This document shows, piece after piece, positions 1-7,308 of a stretch of DNA of 19,392 nucleotides. Every line of letters begins with the position of its first letter. Position 1 is the stretch's first letter. Under the pieces are notes generated by a model that searched no databases, had not been told where the DNA came from, and worked only from the letters and a program-made list of their open reading frames with translations. The position numbers were made by a program, and so were the translations under genes. The stretch is from an uncultured Micrococcales bacterium (lineage in GTDB: Bacteria; Actinomycetota; Actinomycetes; Actinomycetales; Microbacteriaceae). Location: NCBI GenBank assembly GCA_903893675.1, contig CAITNA010000129.1, positions 1 through 19,392 on the forward strand, in the 5' to 3' direction.

Positions 1-591
1 CCCGAACGAGTTCGCGCAACCTCGTGGGGCGACAAGTTTGCCGTGAGTCTCTATGACTCAGAAATTCTTATTGTTGGCGGCGGTGGCATCACCGAAGAGC
101 TGCTCAATCTGCTTGCGCCTTTCAACACCAGAGTGAATGTGGTTAGAAAGCACATGGCACCGATGCAAGGTGCCCATGTCTTTGACTTCGACAAACTCGA
201 CGAGCTTCTGCCATCTGCCGACTTTGTGGTTCTCGCTTCGGCGCTCACCGACGAGACCCGCGGGCTATTCAACGACGCACGCTTTGCCAGCATGAAACCA
301 ACTTCGTATTTGGTGAACATCGCGCGTGGTCCGATTGTCGACACGGATGCGCTCATCCGAGCTCTCGAAACCGATCAGATTGCCGGCGCCGGGGTAGACG
401 TCACCGACCCAGAGCCACTGCCTGATGGCCACAAGCTCTGGAGCACTAAGAACGTGATCATCACTCCGCACACCGCTGACACTCCGGTTCAGGTAATCGG
501 CCTATTCAGCAAGCGCATCGACGAGAACGTGCGGGCGTTCATCGCTGGCAACCCTCTGGTTGGCCTGGTCAGCCCAGAGCTCGGCTACTAA
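1..591 (+). CDS. D-isomer-specific 2-hydroxyacid dehydrogenase, 3' part (5' end outside window)
   Basis: NAD(P)-dependent oxidoreductase of the D-2-hydroxyacid dehydrogenase family, which interconverts 2-oxoacids and D-2-hydroxyacids in the cytoplasm. The frame is open from base 1 with no stop, and family-like residues precede the GTG at 43, so that GTG is internal and the gene is truncated by the window edge. What remains is the Rossmann dinucleotide-binding domain plus the C-terminal return segment. A GGGGIT glycine loop lies near the start. The three expected catalytic residues are present, numbered from the GTG: Arg95 in NIARGP, Glu124 in DPEPLP and His143 in TPHTAD. The missing part should be roughly the first 100 residues, which form the substrate-binding domain. 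The substrate (glycerate, lactate, phosphoglycerate or other) cannot be read from the visible part. The family call is firm; the exact enzyme is unknown. Confidence 0.9.
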   Translation, partial: PERVRATSWGDKFAVSLYDSEILIVGGGGITEELLNLLAPFNTRVNVVRKHMAPMQGAHVFDFDKLDELLPSADFVVLASALTDETRGLFNDARFASMKPTSYLVNIARGPIVDTDALIRALETDQIAGAGVDVTDPEPLPDGHKLWSTKNVIITPHTADTPVQVIGLFSKRIDENVRAFIAGNPLVGLVSPELGY

Positions 592-633
592 TCCGCGGTG
601 AGCCTCGGGCCTAGCCCCGATTGCCCATGTTGT

Positions 634-663
634 TTGGTTTTCACGGCCGTTCTTTGTTAGCAT
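634..663 (+). promoter_or_regulatory. possible promoter of tRNA-Asn
   Basis: A TTGGTT hexamer (634-639) and a TAGCAT hexamer (658-663) are separated by 18 bases. This is a reasonable sigma70-type arrangement about 19 bases before the mature tRNA 5' end. The match is moderate and the call rests on spacing and position only. Confidence 0.38.
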
Positions 664-681
664 TGGTGACTGCGTAAGCAT

Positions 682-757
682 TCCTCGGTAGCTCAATTGG
701 CAGAGCAATCGGCTGTTAACCGATAGGTTCTTGGTTCGAGTCCAAGCCGGGGAGCCA
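682..757 (+). tRNA. tRNA-Asn (anticodon GTT), CCA encoded
   Basis: A full cloverleaf can be folded. The acceptor stem pairs 682-688 (TCCTCGG) with 747-753, and the discriminator is G754. The anticodon stem ATCGG/CCGAT (708-712 with 720-724) encloses the loop CTGTTAA, giving anticodon GTT at 715-717, which reads Asn codons. The T loop GGTTCGAGTCC is canonical. The terminal CCA (755-757) is encoded, unlike the other two tRNAs in the window. A short T run (758 onward) follows. Confidence 0.96.
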
Positions 758-784
758 CTTTTTAAGCGGTTCCCAGCCCCTACA

Positions 785-799
785 GGCACCTCAGGTGCC
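785..799. repeat. perfect 15-bp palindrome before the kinase-like gene
   Basis: GGCACCT (785-791), one central C, and AGGTGCC (793-799) form a perfect inverted repeat, 17 bases before the start codon at 817. As RNA it would give a 6-bp stem with a 3-base loop. No T run follows, so a classical terminator is unlikely. It may be an operator or a processing/attenuation hairpin between tRNA-Asn and the next gene. The sequence is plain; the function is inference. Confidence 0.55.
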
Positions 800-816
800 A
801 CCACACGGAGGTTGCA

Positions 817-2052
817 ATGTTGCTCTGGATCCAGCGCAATCTCCTCAAATCAGGCGCCTACTTTGCCCTTGCGGCCTATCTCGGCTTTGGCGGGCTCGAT
901 CTCGCGGTCAACGGCCCAGCAAGCCTGATTCCCGCAGCGCTTCTCGCCATCGGTCTATTCACCGGCCGCTTGCGCGATTGGTCTGCGGTTATCGCGATTG
1001 TCATGGCCGCAGCGGCAAACCTCTTCTTGGATGTAAAGCCAGGCTTTTCTGGCGGCATCACTCTCGTGACCATCGCAATGGTTGCGGCATTCGGCTCTCG
1101 ACTTTGGGCACTAATCACACTTGGCACTGCAGTGCTCGCGGGCATCGCGCTGGTCAGCAAACTCGTGTTTGTCACCGGCCTCAGCGTCTTCGATGTTTCA
1201 ACCTACGGCGCAAACGCTTCGCTGAACGTTGCACTTTTTGGCTACGGCTTGGTCATCTCGACCTCACTCGCAGCTTTCTTGATCGGCCGCCTGGCAATCA
1301 CTCTAACCACTCACGTCGGCACCTCGTTCGACCAGGTCGTCTCTTCGCGCGAGCGCAGACGACTGCAACTTCAAATCGCCGAGCAGGATGCCCGCTTCGA
1401 GATCGCGAAAGACATCAGTGAACTAGTCATTCAACGACTGACTGCCGCGGTGAGCCTTGCGGATGGCGCGAGCTTCGCACTGCGCGGCGAGTCTGAGCTC
1501 GCAGAGCGAACCCTGGGGCAGGTCAGTCAGAGTGCACGTCAAGCACACGTCGAACTGCGTCGCCTATATGACATGCTCAACAAACTCGACAAGGTGCATG
1601 CGGCTCCTCCTGGCATTGCCGATCTCGAACCGCTGGTTCCGCTCTATCGCGAGCTCGGTTACAACATCATGTTGAATCACCTCGGCAAGAAGCTCGAGCT
1701 CGAAGAGGGTCTCGAGTTGGCGATTTATCGAATCGTGTTCGACGCTCTCGAGAACATCCAGAGCCACGTTCCGCGCGGGGCCGACGTAACCATCGACTTC
1801 ATCTGGAGCGAGGGCGGCATGCAGGTGCTCGTCAAAGACAACGGGGTAGAGGTCGCCAATAGAAGCGCCGGGCTAGTGGCAGGCGGCTATGGCGTCGACG
1901 AAGACCAGAAGGCGCTTGTCGAAACCATTACCGGGGCCGGAATCACTGCAATGCGCGAGCGCGCAGGCCTTTACCGAGGCTCTATCGAAGCGACCCGCGT
2001 TCCGGGTGTCGGCTTCACAATTTCTGCAATCTTCCCGGAGCTCTCGCGTTGA
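817..2052 (+). CDS. membrane histidine-kinase-like protein (NarL/DesK-type partner) lacking the phospho-accepting His
   Basis: The ATG at 817 has a GGAGG six bases upstream. The protein is 411 residues. Residues about 12-158 hold roughly six hydrophobic segments, so the N-terminal half is a membrane sensor without a visible extracellular domain. Residues about 178-256 resemble the dimerisation/phosphoacceptor region of HisKA_3 kinases: IAKDISELVIQRLTAAVSLAD aligns with the usual IAREIHDVVAHSLS... pattern, with the phospho-accepting His replaced by Ser201 and the following Asp by Glu. The ATP-binding domain (about 295-408) keeps an N-box-like DALEN (309-313), VKDNG (339-343) and a G box GAGITAMRERAG (373-384). 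The gene overlaps the next one (receiver protein) by four bases, so the two should be co-translated. Autophosphorylation at the usual site looks impossible, so it may act as an ATP-dependent conformational sensor. Fold assignment is firm; activity and signal are unknown. Confidence 0.82.
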   Translation: MLLWIQRNLLKSGAYFALAAYLGFGGLDLAVNGPASLIPAALLAIGLFTGRLRDWSAVIAIVMAAAANLFLDVKPGFSGGITLVTIAMVAAFGSRLWALITLGTAVLAGIALVSKLVFVTGLSVFDVSTYGANASLNVALFGYGLVISTSLAAFLIGRLAITLTTHVGTSFDQVVSSRERRRLQLQIAEQDARFEIAKDISELVIQRLTAAVSLADGASFALRGESELAERTLGQVSQSARQAHVELRRLYDMLNKLDKVHAAPPGIADLEPLVPLYRELGYNIMLNHLGKKLELEEGLELAIYRIVFDALENIQSHVPRGADVTIDFIWSEGGMQVLVKDNGVEVANRSAGLVAGGYGVDEDQKALVETITGAGITAMRERAGLYRGSIEATRVPGVGFTISAIFPELSR

Positions 2053-2432
2053 CTCTTTACCGAGTCGCAATCTTGGATGGCGACCCGCTGATCATCGCAG
2101 GCAAGCGTTTGCTGATCGACAGTCAACCCGATTTGCTCATCGTCTATGAACAGGCGAACGCACTGACCGCAATCGAAGAGCTTCCAGAGCTGTTGATCGA
2201 CGTGATTCTCATCGATCAGCGACTGCGCGGCTTGGATGGGGTTGCCGCCGCCAAACGATTGGCCGCTACCTATGTCGCCACCGAGCAAAAAGTGCCCGCG
2301 ATGATTCTGAGTGCACCCTATGGAAGCGCCGAATTGGAACAGGCTGCAACTGAAGCCGGAATTGCTGCCGTCGTCACAATCGAAAGCGAACCGGCTTCGC
2401 TATTGGCCGCGATTCGAGCTGCACTGAACTAG
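2049..2432 (+). CDS. stand-alone response-regulator receiver domain, degenerate
   Basis: A TTG start is coupled to the stop of the kinase-like gene through a TTGA overlap; GGAG at 2037-2040 lies eight bases upstream and supports this start. The product is 127 residues, one receiver domain only, and the frame ends just before the convergent def gene. There is thus no LuxR-type DNA-binding domain, although NarL-family regulators normally have one. The phosphorylatable Asp is kept (Asp56 in ILIDQRLRG), as is the switch Ser88 (ILSAP). The acidic pocket is partly kept (Asp10, Asp12 in LDGDP). The conserved Lys near the end of the domain is replaced by Ile111 (AVVTIESE against the usual GYLLKDA). 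It probably works with the upstream protein by protein-protein contact; a role is not readable. Confidence 0.8.
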   Translation: MTLYRVAILDGDPLIIAGKRLLIDSQPDLLIVYEQANALTAIEELPELLIDVILIDQRLRGLDGVAAAKRLAATYVATEQKVPAMILSAPYGSAELEQAATEAGIAAVVTIESEPASLLAAIRAALN

Positions 2433-2451
2433 CGCGAAGTTCGCGTTCTAG
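2429..2451. terminator. dyad between convergent genes, holding both stop codons
   Basis: CGCGAA (2433-2438), G, TTCGCG (2440-2445) forms an inverted repeat flanked by CTAG on both sides (2429-2432 and 2448-2451). The TAG stop of the receiver gene and the TAG stop of def (minus strand) sit in these flanks, so the 15 bases between the genes are almost all stem. There is no T run on either strand. A weak bidirectional terminator is possible. Confidence 0.35.
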
Positions 2452-3014
2452 CCCTCGAGGTTGTCTTGGCCAGGCAGCCAGCTCTTGCCGTCGACGCCCC
2501 AGCCTTCATCCTTGGTGATTTCGTCGACGTCGTCGTGCCACTCAGGGCGCAGCTTGTCGATGTATAGAAAACCGTTCAGGTGATCAAACTCGTGCTGGAA
2601 GATTCGCGCAAACCAGCCCTTAGCTTCGATCTTGATTGGGTTCTGGTCGAGGTCGACTCCGGTGACCGTTGCCACCTCTGCGCGCTTGAGCGGAAAGCGG
2701 TAACCCGGGAAAGATAGGCAACCTTCGGCCTCTTCATCTTCGTCGGGAGCCTCGTCGCTGATTGGGCCTAGTTCAAGAACCGGATTGATCACGACACCGC
2801 GACGGTGGGTGCCGTCATCCTCGGTATAGGTATAGGTAAAAATGCGCTTGCCGACGCCTATCTGCGGGGCGGCGAGACCCACGCCCGGGGCTTTGTCCAT
2901 CGTCTCGTACATGTCTGCCACCAAATCGCGCAGCTCCTGGTCGAAAACGATTACTTCGTCGGCGCGGCGGTGCAGCACCGGGTTGCCCTTGATCACGATT
3001 TGTCTGATGGTCAT
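2448..3014 (-). CDS. def: peptide deformylase
   Basis: Metalloenzyme that removes the formyl group from the initiator Met of nascent proteins at the ribosome exit. All three family motifs are present in the 188-residue product: GVGLAAPQ (44-51), EGCLS (97-101, metal ligand Cys99) and QHEFDH (140-145, ligands His141 and His145, catalytic Glu142). An acidic stretch (SDEAPDEDEEAEG, about 86-98) lies just before the second motif. The ATG start has no Shine-Dalgarno sequence. Instead a TAAATT element ends six bases before the ATG, as expected for a leaderless mRNA. The gene is divergent from a membrane transporter gene (60 bases apart) and convergent with the receiver gene. Function is certain; whether this is the only deformylase of the organism cannot be seen. 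Confidence 0.97.
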   Translation of the reverse strand: MTIRQIVIKGNPVLHRRADEVIVFDQELRDLVADMYETMDKAPGVGLAAPQIGVGKRIFTYTYTEDDGTHRRGVVINPVLELGPISDEAPDEDEEAEGCLSFPGYRFPLKRAEVATVTGVDLDQNPIKIEAKGWFARIFQHEFDHLNGFLYIDKLRPEWHDDVDEITKDEGWGVDGKSWLPGQDNLEG

Positions 3015-3020
3015 GGCTCA

Positions 3021-3026
3021 AATTTA
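3021..3026 (-). promoter_or_regulatory. -10 element for leaderless def transcript
   Basis: On the minus strand TAAATT is followed by six bases and then the def ATG. This TANNNT-N6/7-start arrangement is typical of leaderless actinobacterial transcripts. No good -35 element is seen. No Shine-Dalgarno sequence competes with this reading. Confidence 0.55.
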
Positions 3027-3061
3027 CCCGAAGCCTCAGCGGCTCAGAGGCGCTATGTCGG

Positions 3062-3067
3062 TAGCCT
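3062..3067 (+). promoter_or_regulatory. -10 element for leaderless transporter transcript
   Basis: TAGCCT is followed by seven bases and then the ATG at 3075, again without a Shine-Dalgarno sequence. It mirrors the def element in the same 60-base divergent region. No convincing -35 element is visible. Confidence 0.5.
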
Positions 3068-3074
3068 TTACCCG

Positions 3075-3983
3075 ATGTATCAAATCATTGGACCAGCCGA
3101 GCAGTTGCGCTATTTGGCAATTGCCCTCGCCGTGCTAGCCGCGGTGGCGTTGGCATTTGGTGCACAGTTTCAAAACACCGCCGTCGATAAAAACAGCAAA
3201 GCCACGGATGGTCGTGGCCTGCACTTCAAGCAACTGCTTCGATTGCTAACCAGGCCGCGCTGGATCTCTGGCCTCGGTTTGATGACGCTCGGCATGATTC
3301 TTCAATTGGCAGCTCTGTCGCTCGCTCCTCTGATCGTGGTTCAGCCAATCGGCGCAATCGCGTTAGTCATCACCTCGTTGCTGAACGCCCGAGCGACCAA
3401 GACCAAGCTCAGCCGCGGCATCATCGTTTCTATTGCACTTTGCACCGTGGGTATTGCCACCTTCGTAGTAGTGGCATCTGGGGTAGCGCATCAGATCAAG
3501 CTCGGCGATGCCGACTTGTGGACCATCCTTGGAATTTTGATTGGTCTGCTCATCGTTTTCGCAATCACCTATTTCGTTGGCGGCCGCCAAGCCAAGCCAC
3601 TGACCTACATCGTTGGCGCGGGCGTGCTCTATGGCTTCGTGGCAACTCTCGCCAAGGTCGTGATGGTGCGCATCTATTCGCTGCAGTTCGACTGGCTCGG
3701 CATCATTTGTCTGATTGGCCTTGTCGCAGCAGTGGCCCTTGGCGGCTGGTTCGTGCAGAACGCTTATGCCTCAGGTCCGCCAGATCTCGTGATTGCCGGT
3801 CTCACCGTGATCGACCCTATGGTTGCCGTTGGCATCGCGGTGGCAATCCTCGGCGAGGCCCGTGACGCCTCGTTCACGACCATCCTCGCCTTCGCGGTGT
3901 CGGCCGCCATGGCCATTGCGGGCGTTGTAACTCTTAGCCGCGTGCACCCCGAGGTCGCCGCTAAACGCGCTTCCCAAGGCTAA
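3075..3983 (+). CDS. DMT-superfamily membrane transporter (EamA/NIPA-like)
   Basis: Polytopic inner-membrane protein of 302 residues with about nine or ten hydrophobic segments. The pattern fits the drug/metabolite transporter superfamily. The segments around WISGLGLMTLGMILQLAAL and LAPLIVVQPIGAIALVI, and the C-terminal LTVIDPMVAVGIAVAILGE, resemble actinobacterial members related to the NIPA magnesium-transporter branch. The frame is open further upstream (to 2805), but that part overlaps def in antisense and has no membrane-protein character. The ATG at 3075, seven bases after a -10-like TAGCCT, is the better start. The substrate cannot be told from sequence. The stop codon is 2 nt before the first possible start of the glycosyltransferase, so the two genes are probably one operon. 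Confidence 0.8.
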   Translation: MYQIIGPAEQLRYLAIALAVLAAVALAFGAQFQNTAVDKNSKATDGRGLHFKQLLRLLTRPRWISGLGLMTLGMILQLAALSLAPLIVVQPIGAIALVITSLLNARATKTKLSRGIIVSIALCTVGIATFVVVASGVAHQIKLGDADLWTILGILIGLLIVFAITYFVGGRQAKPLTYIVGAGVLYGFVATLAKVVMVRIYSLQFDWLGIICLIGLVAAVALGGWFVQNAYASGPPDLVIAGLTVIDPMVAVGIAVAILGEARDASFTTILAFAVSAAMAIAGVVTLSRVHPEVAAKRASQG

Positions 3984-3985
3984 AA

Positions 3986-5440
3986 TTGACCGAACCCGGC
4001 CAAACCGGGCAAACCCGAAGGTCACAATTGCCTAAGCAGAAGTCCGCCAGCCAGCCACCGCTCAAGGTGGTTATTGGCACAGACACCTTCCCGCCAGACA
4101 TCAATGGCGCAGCCCGCTTTGCCGAGCGCCTAGCCGGCGGCCTAGTGCGCCACGGCCACGACATTCACATCATCGCCCCGGCATTCAGCAAAGAGCACGG
4201 CACCTTCATCGAGACCCACGACGGTGCCAAGATGACCGTGCACCGCATCAAGAGCTACCGCCTGCTCTCGCACAAGACTCTGCGCTTCGTCTGGCCATTC
4301 ACGCTGAAGAGCAAGACCGATAAGCTCATCGATCTGATTCAGCCAGATGCCGTTCACGTTCAGTCTCACCTGGTTATGGGTCGTGCTCTAGTTCGCACGG
4401 CAAAGCAGCGCGGCATCCGTCTGCTGGCAACCAACCACATCATGCCCGAGAACCTGATTCGCTACTCGATGATCATTCCTAAGTTCCTCGAGCCGTGGGC
4501 GATGAAGATGGCCTGGAAGGATGCCGGCCGCATCCTGCGCAAGGTCGACTACATCACCACTCCAACCCGTCGTGCAGCAGAGCTTCTCGAGGCGGCTGCC
4601 GGCGTCACCGACGTGCTCGCGATTAGCTGTGGCATCGACTCATCCAAGTTTGCAAATGCGACCCCGACTTCGAACAAGCCGCCGCGCGTGTTGTTCCTCG
4701 GTCGTCTCGACTTCGAGAAGCATATTCACAATTTGCTCAAGGCAGCTGCCATGCTCCCTGCGAGCCTCGGCACTCAGGTTGAAATTGTTGGCGACGGTGG
4801 CGAGCGCAAGAGTCTTGAAAACCTCGCGCGCGAACTCGGCATTTCCGACCAGGTGAAGTTTCTCGGTCACGTTTCCGAGGATGAACTTCCTAAGGCTTAT
4901 GAGCGCGCAACAGTTTTCGCAATGCCATCCATCGCCGAACTTCAGAGCATCGCAACCATGGAGGCAATGGCAACCGGTCGTCCGGTTGTTGCTGCCGATG
5001 CAATGGCTCTTCCGCACCTGGTTCACGACGGCGACAACGGCTACCTGTTCCCGCCAGACGATGTCGATGCGTTCGCTGATCGCCTGCTTCGAGTTCTTGG
5101 CGCAGACAAGAAGGAGCTCGCTCGCCTGAGTGAGAACAGCCTCTACCTGATTCAGTCGCACGACATCGAGCGCACACTCACCATCTTCGAAGGTCTCTAC
5201 CGCGGCGATGCCGATGCGGCTAAGACCTCAGACGACAACAGCAGCGACTACCTGATTCCGATCGGGCGCCTGAATGCCCGTCTGCACGCTCAGGTTCTGC
5301 AGCTTCAGCGTCGCGCACGATTGGCCAATGCTCTGGTTAAGAAGAACACCGAGGTCACCGCAAAGCGTGCTCGCGGCGCTGCCAAGAAGGCCAAGGCCGC
5401 TGTTATAGAGATAGCCGAGCGCCTCAAGTCAGACGAATAG
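3986..5440 (+). CDS. GT4-family glycosyltransferase
   Basis: Retaining GT-B glycosyltransferase, cytoplasmic or membrane-associated, probably adding a sugar from a nucleotide donor to a lipid or glycan. The N-terminal acceptor domain begins with VVIGTDTFPPDINGAARF (28-45), the usual GT4 opening. The C-terminal donor domain has RVLFLGRLDFEKH (234-246) and the EX7E signature from Glu318 to Glu326 (ELQSIATME). The last 45 residues or so are rich in Lys and Ala and look helical and basic, perhaps for membrane contact. Two starts are possible: TTG at 3986 and TTG at 4028, each preceded by AAGG six bases upstream. The later one gives 470 residues, drops a low-complexity leader and leaves the fold intact. 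Context (transporter upstream, tRNA downstream) does not reveal the acceptor. It resembles glycolipid mannosyl/glucosyl transferases, without proof. Confidence 0.9.
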   Translation: MTEPGQTGQTRRSQLPKQKSASQPPLKVVIGTDTFPPDINGAARFAERLAGGLVRHGHDIHIIAPAFSKEHGTFIETHDGAKMTVHRIKSYRLLSHKTLRFVWPFTLKSKTDKLIDLIQPDAVHVQSHLVMGRALVRTAKQRGIRLLATNHIMPENLIRYSMIIPKFLEPWAMKMAWKDAGRILRKVDYITTPTRRAAELLEAAAGVTDVLAISCGIDSSKFANATPTSNKPPRVLFLGRLDFEKHIHNLLKAAAMLPASLGTQVEIVGDGGERKSLENLARELGISDQVKFLGHVSEDELPKAYERATVFAMPSIAELQSIATMEAMATGRPVVAADAMALPHLVHDGDNGYLFPPDDVDAFADRLLRVLGADKKELARLSENSLYLIQSHDIERTLTIFEGLYRGDADAAKTSDDNSSDYLIPIGRLNARLHAQVLQLQRRARLANALVKKNTEVTAKRARGAAKKAKAAVIEIAERLKSDE

Positions 5441-5452
5441 ACTGACCGAATC

Positions 5453-5526
5453 GGGGAGTTAGCTCAGCCGGTTAGAGCAGCGGACTCATAATCCGTCGGT
5501 CACGGGTTCAAGTCCCGTACTCCCCA
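5453..5526 (+). tRNA. tRNA with CAT anticodon (elongator Met or Ile2)
   Basis: The acceptor stem GGGGAGT (5453-5459) pairs with ACTCCCC (5519-5525), discriminator A5526. The anticodon stem GCGGA/TCCGT encloses CTCATAA, giving CAT at 5487-5489. The T arm ACGGG TTCAAGT CCCGT is canonical. The CCA end is not encoded. It lacks the initiator-type features (the acceptor end is paired and there is no GGG/CCC anticodon stem), so it is either elongator Met or the lysidine-modified Ile2 tRNA. Sequence alone leaves this open. Confidence 0.93.
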
Positions 5527-5549
5527 CTAAACCCCCAAAGTCGGCAAAC

Positions 5550-5578
5550 TTGAACCGCCTGCTGGGGTAACTTATTTA
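5550..5578 (+). promoter_or_regulatory. probable promoter of the amino-acid ABC importer operon
   Basis: TTGAAC (5550-5555) and TATTTA (5573-5578) are separated by 17 bases, the ideal sigma70 spacing, and lie 34 bases before the permease ATG. The stretch is clearly more AT-rich than its surroundings. Confidence 0.48.
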
Positions 5579-5612
5579 CAACTGGCACCAAGGCTTCAAG
5601 GATGAAGGAACG

Positions 5613-6506
5613 ATGACAACGCAAAACCCAGATGACGTCGTAGCGGTTCCGCTCAAGCATCCTTGGCGCTGGATCTCGGCGGTCATCCTCTTGGTTCTAG
5701 GTGGCGGCTTCGTCTGGTCGCTGTATGCCTCGCCTAACATCGTTCACGCAACCGTAATCAAGTACCTCTTCGACCCACAGGTATTGGGTGCCGCCTGGTT
5801 GACCGTTGTGCTCACCATCGTCTCGATGACCATCGGTGCGATTCTGGCGATCATCCTGGCCATCATGAAGCTCTCGCACAATCCGATTCTGAAGTTCATC
5901 GCGACGCTTTACATCGGTTTCTTCCGCGGCACTCCGCTTCTGCTGCAGGTGGTGTTCTGGGGTTATCTCGGATTGATTTATCCGAAGATCATTCTTGGCA
6001 TTCCGTTCACCGACATCATCTTCCACCAGTGGAAGACCGCAGACTTGTTGCCTTCAGTCATCGCCGGCATCCTGGCGCTTTCATTGAACGAGGCTGCCTA
6101 CGCAGCCGAGATCGTTCGCGCCGGAATTCTCTCGGTCGACACCGGTCAGGGCGAAGCGGCTAAGTCGCTTGGCATGAACTCGGGTTACACCCTTCGCCGA
6201 ATTGTGCTTCCGCAGGCCATGCGCGTAATCATTCCGCCAATGGGCAACGAGTTTATTTCGATGCTCAAAAACACCGCGCTGCTTCAGGTAATTGCCGTCA
6301 TGGAGCTATACGCCCGCACGAACCAGATATCTGCGCAGAACTTGGCTCAGGTCGAGCTGCTCATCGTTGCCGGTTTCTGGTACCTCGTGATGACCACAAT
6401 TCTTTCTGTGCCGCAGAACTACCTCGAGAAGCGTTACGGCAAGGGTTTCTCGGCTAATTCGACCAAGTTCCGATTAATTCGCGTACGAGCAAGGGGCAAC
6501 GTATGA
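5613..6506 (+). CDS. polar amino-acid ABC transporter permease
   Basis: Membrane subunit of a type I ABC importer of the His/Gln/Arg family. The product has 297 residues. There is a first transmembrane helix at about 20-38, then the core permease domain from about 58 to 272. The cytoplasmic EAA loop that contacts the ATPase is plain: EAAKSLGMNSGYTLRRIVLP (181-200). GFFRGTPLLLQV (102-113) is the usual signature of this permease group. The N-terminus carries an extra 50 residues or so before the core. Two AAGGA sequences (5598-5602 and 5605-5609) precede the ATG. The stop overlaps the start of the ATPase gene (ATGA), so translation is coupled. A single permease gene suggests a homodimeric pore. 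The substrate is probably an amino acid, which one is unknown. Confidence 0.95.
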   Translation: MTTQNPDDVVAVPLKHPWRWISAVILLVLGGGFVWSLYASPNIVHATVIKYLFDPQVLGAAWLTVVLTIVSMTIGAILAIILAIMKLSHNPILKFIATLYIGFFRGTPLLLQVVFWGYLGLIYPKIILGIPFTDIIFHQWKTADLLPSVIAGILALSLNEAAYAAEIVRAGILSVDTGQGEAAKSLGMNSGYTLRRIVLPQAMRVIIPPMGNEFISMLKNTALLQVIAVMELYARTNQISAQNLAQVELLIVAGFWYLVMTTILSVPQNYLEKRYGKGFSANSTKFRLIRVRARGNV

Positions 6507-7270
6507 GCCAGAACCTAATGCTCGACGCCCGTTCTATTCGCAAGAGCTTCGGCTTGAACGAAGTGCTCAAGGGCATCACCCTCAGCATCGAAAAGGGTCA
6601 GGTGCTCTGTCTGCTCGGCCCATCGGGCTCGGGCAAGTCGACCTTCCTTCGCTGCATCAACCACCTCGAGACCATCAACGGCGGCCGTCTCTATGTCGAT
6701 GGCGAACTCATGGGCTTCGAGGAGCGCGGCGACGCAATCTATGAACTCAAGCCAAAAGAGGTTGCCCTTCAGCGCAGCGAAATCGGCATGGTGTTCCAGC
6801 GCTTCAACCTGTTCCCGCACCTCACCGCCCTGCAGAACGTAATCGAGGCACCAATCGGCGTTCTCAAGGTCTCCAAGGATGAGGCAACCAAGACTGCCCT
6901 CGAGCTGCTTGCCCAGGTCGGCCTGTCAGACAAGGCAGATCACTACCCGAGTCAGCTTTCTGGCGGTCAGCAGCAGCGCGTGGCCATCGCCCGAGCTCTT
7001 GCCATGAAGCCGAAGCTGATGCTCTTCGACGAGCCAACCTCGGCCCTCGACCCAGAACTCGTGGGCGACGTGCTCGACGTAATGCGCAAGTTGGCAGACA
7101 GCGGCATGACCATGATTGTGGTTACTCACGAGATCGGCTTTGCCCGCGAGGTTGCCGACCGGGTGGTCTTCATGGATGCCGGGGTAGTCGTCGAAGAGGG
7201 CACCCCATCCCAGGTAATCGACAACCCGCAACACGAACGCACCAAAGCCTTCATTACCAGCGTTCTCTAA
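6503..7270 (+). CDS. polar amino-acid ABC transporter ATP-binding protein
   Basis: Cytoplasmic ATPase that powers the importer encoded by its neighbours. The 255-residue product has a complete nucleotide-binding domain: Walker A GPSGSGKST (39-47), Q-loop Gln99 in VFQRFNLFPH, signature LSGGQQQ (152-158), Walker B LMLFDE (172-177) followed by PTSALDPE, and switch His209 in VVTHE. The sequence is close to the GlnQ/HisP/ArtP type, with an insert at about 70-90 (GFEERGDAIYELKPKEVAL) where that group often has a short variable loop. The start is an ATG inside the ATGA overlap with the permease stop. No residue needed for ATP hydrolysis is missing. Confidence 0.96.
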   Translation: MSQNLMLDARSIRKSFGLNEVLKGITLSIEKGQVLCLLGPSGSGKSTFLRCINHLETINGGRLYVDGELMGFEERGDAIYELKPKEVALQRSEIGMVFQRFNLFPHLTALQNVIEAPIGVLKVSKDEATKTALELLAQVGLSDKADHYPSQLSGGQQQRVAIARALAMKPKLMLFDEPTSALDPELVGDVLDVMRKLADSGMTMIVVTHEIGFAREVADRVVFMDAGVVVEEGTPSQVIDNPQHERTKAFITSVL

Positions 7271-7308
7271 CGCTAGGCTCTCACTACCAACCCCTCTAAG
7301 GAGAAATA

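Noticed and set aside
795..1421. 208-codon open frame inside the kinase-like gene
   Set aside because: Very rich in Arg, His and Cys, as expected for a shifted frame; the overlapping frame has clear membrane segments and kinase motifs.
2805..3074. Upstream extension of the transporter frame, overlapping def in antisense
   Set aside because: The added residues are not membrane-protein-like and mirror a certain gene; the ATG at 3075 with a -10 element in front is the better start.
3986..4030. Repetitive CCGG/AACC-rich stretch considered as a tandem repeat
   Set aside because: The units are short and irregular; only the small hairpin and the duplicated AAGG-N6-TTG pattern hold up.
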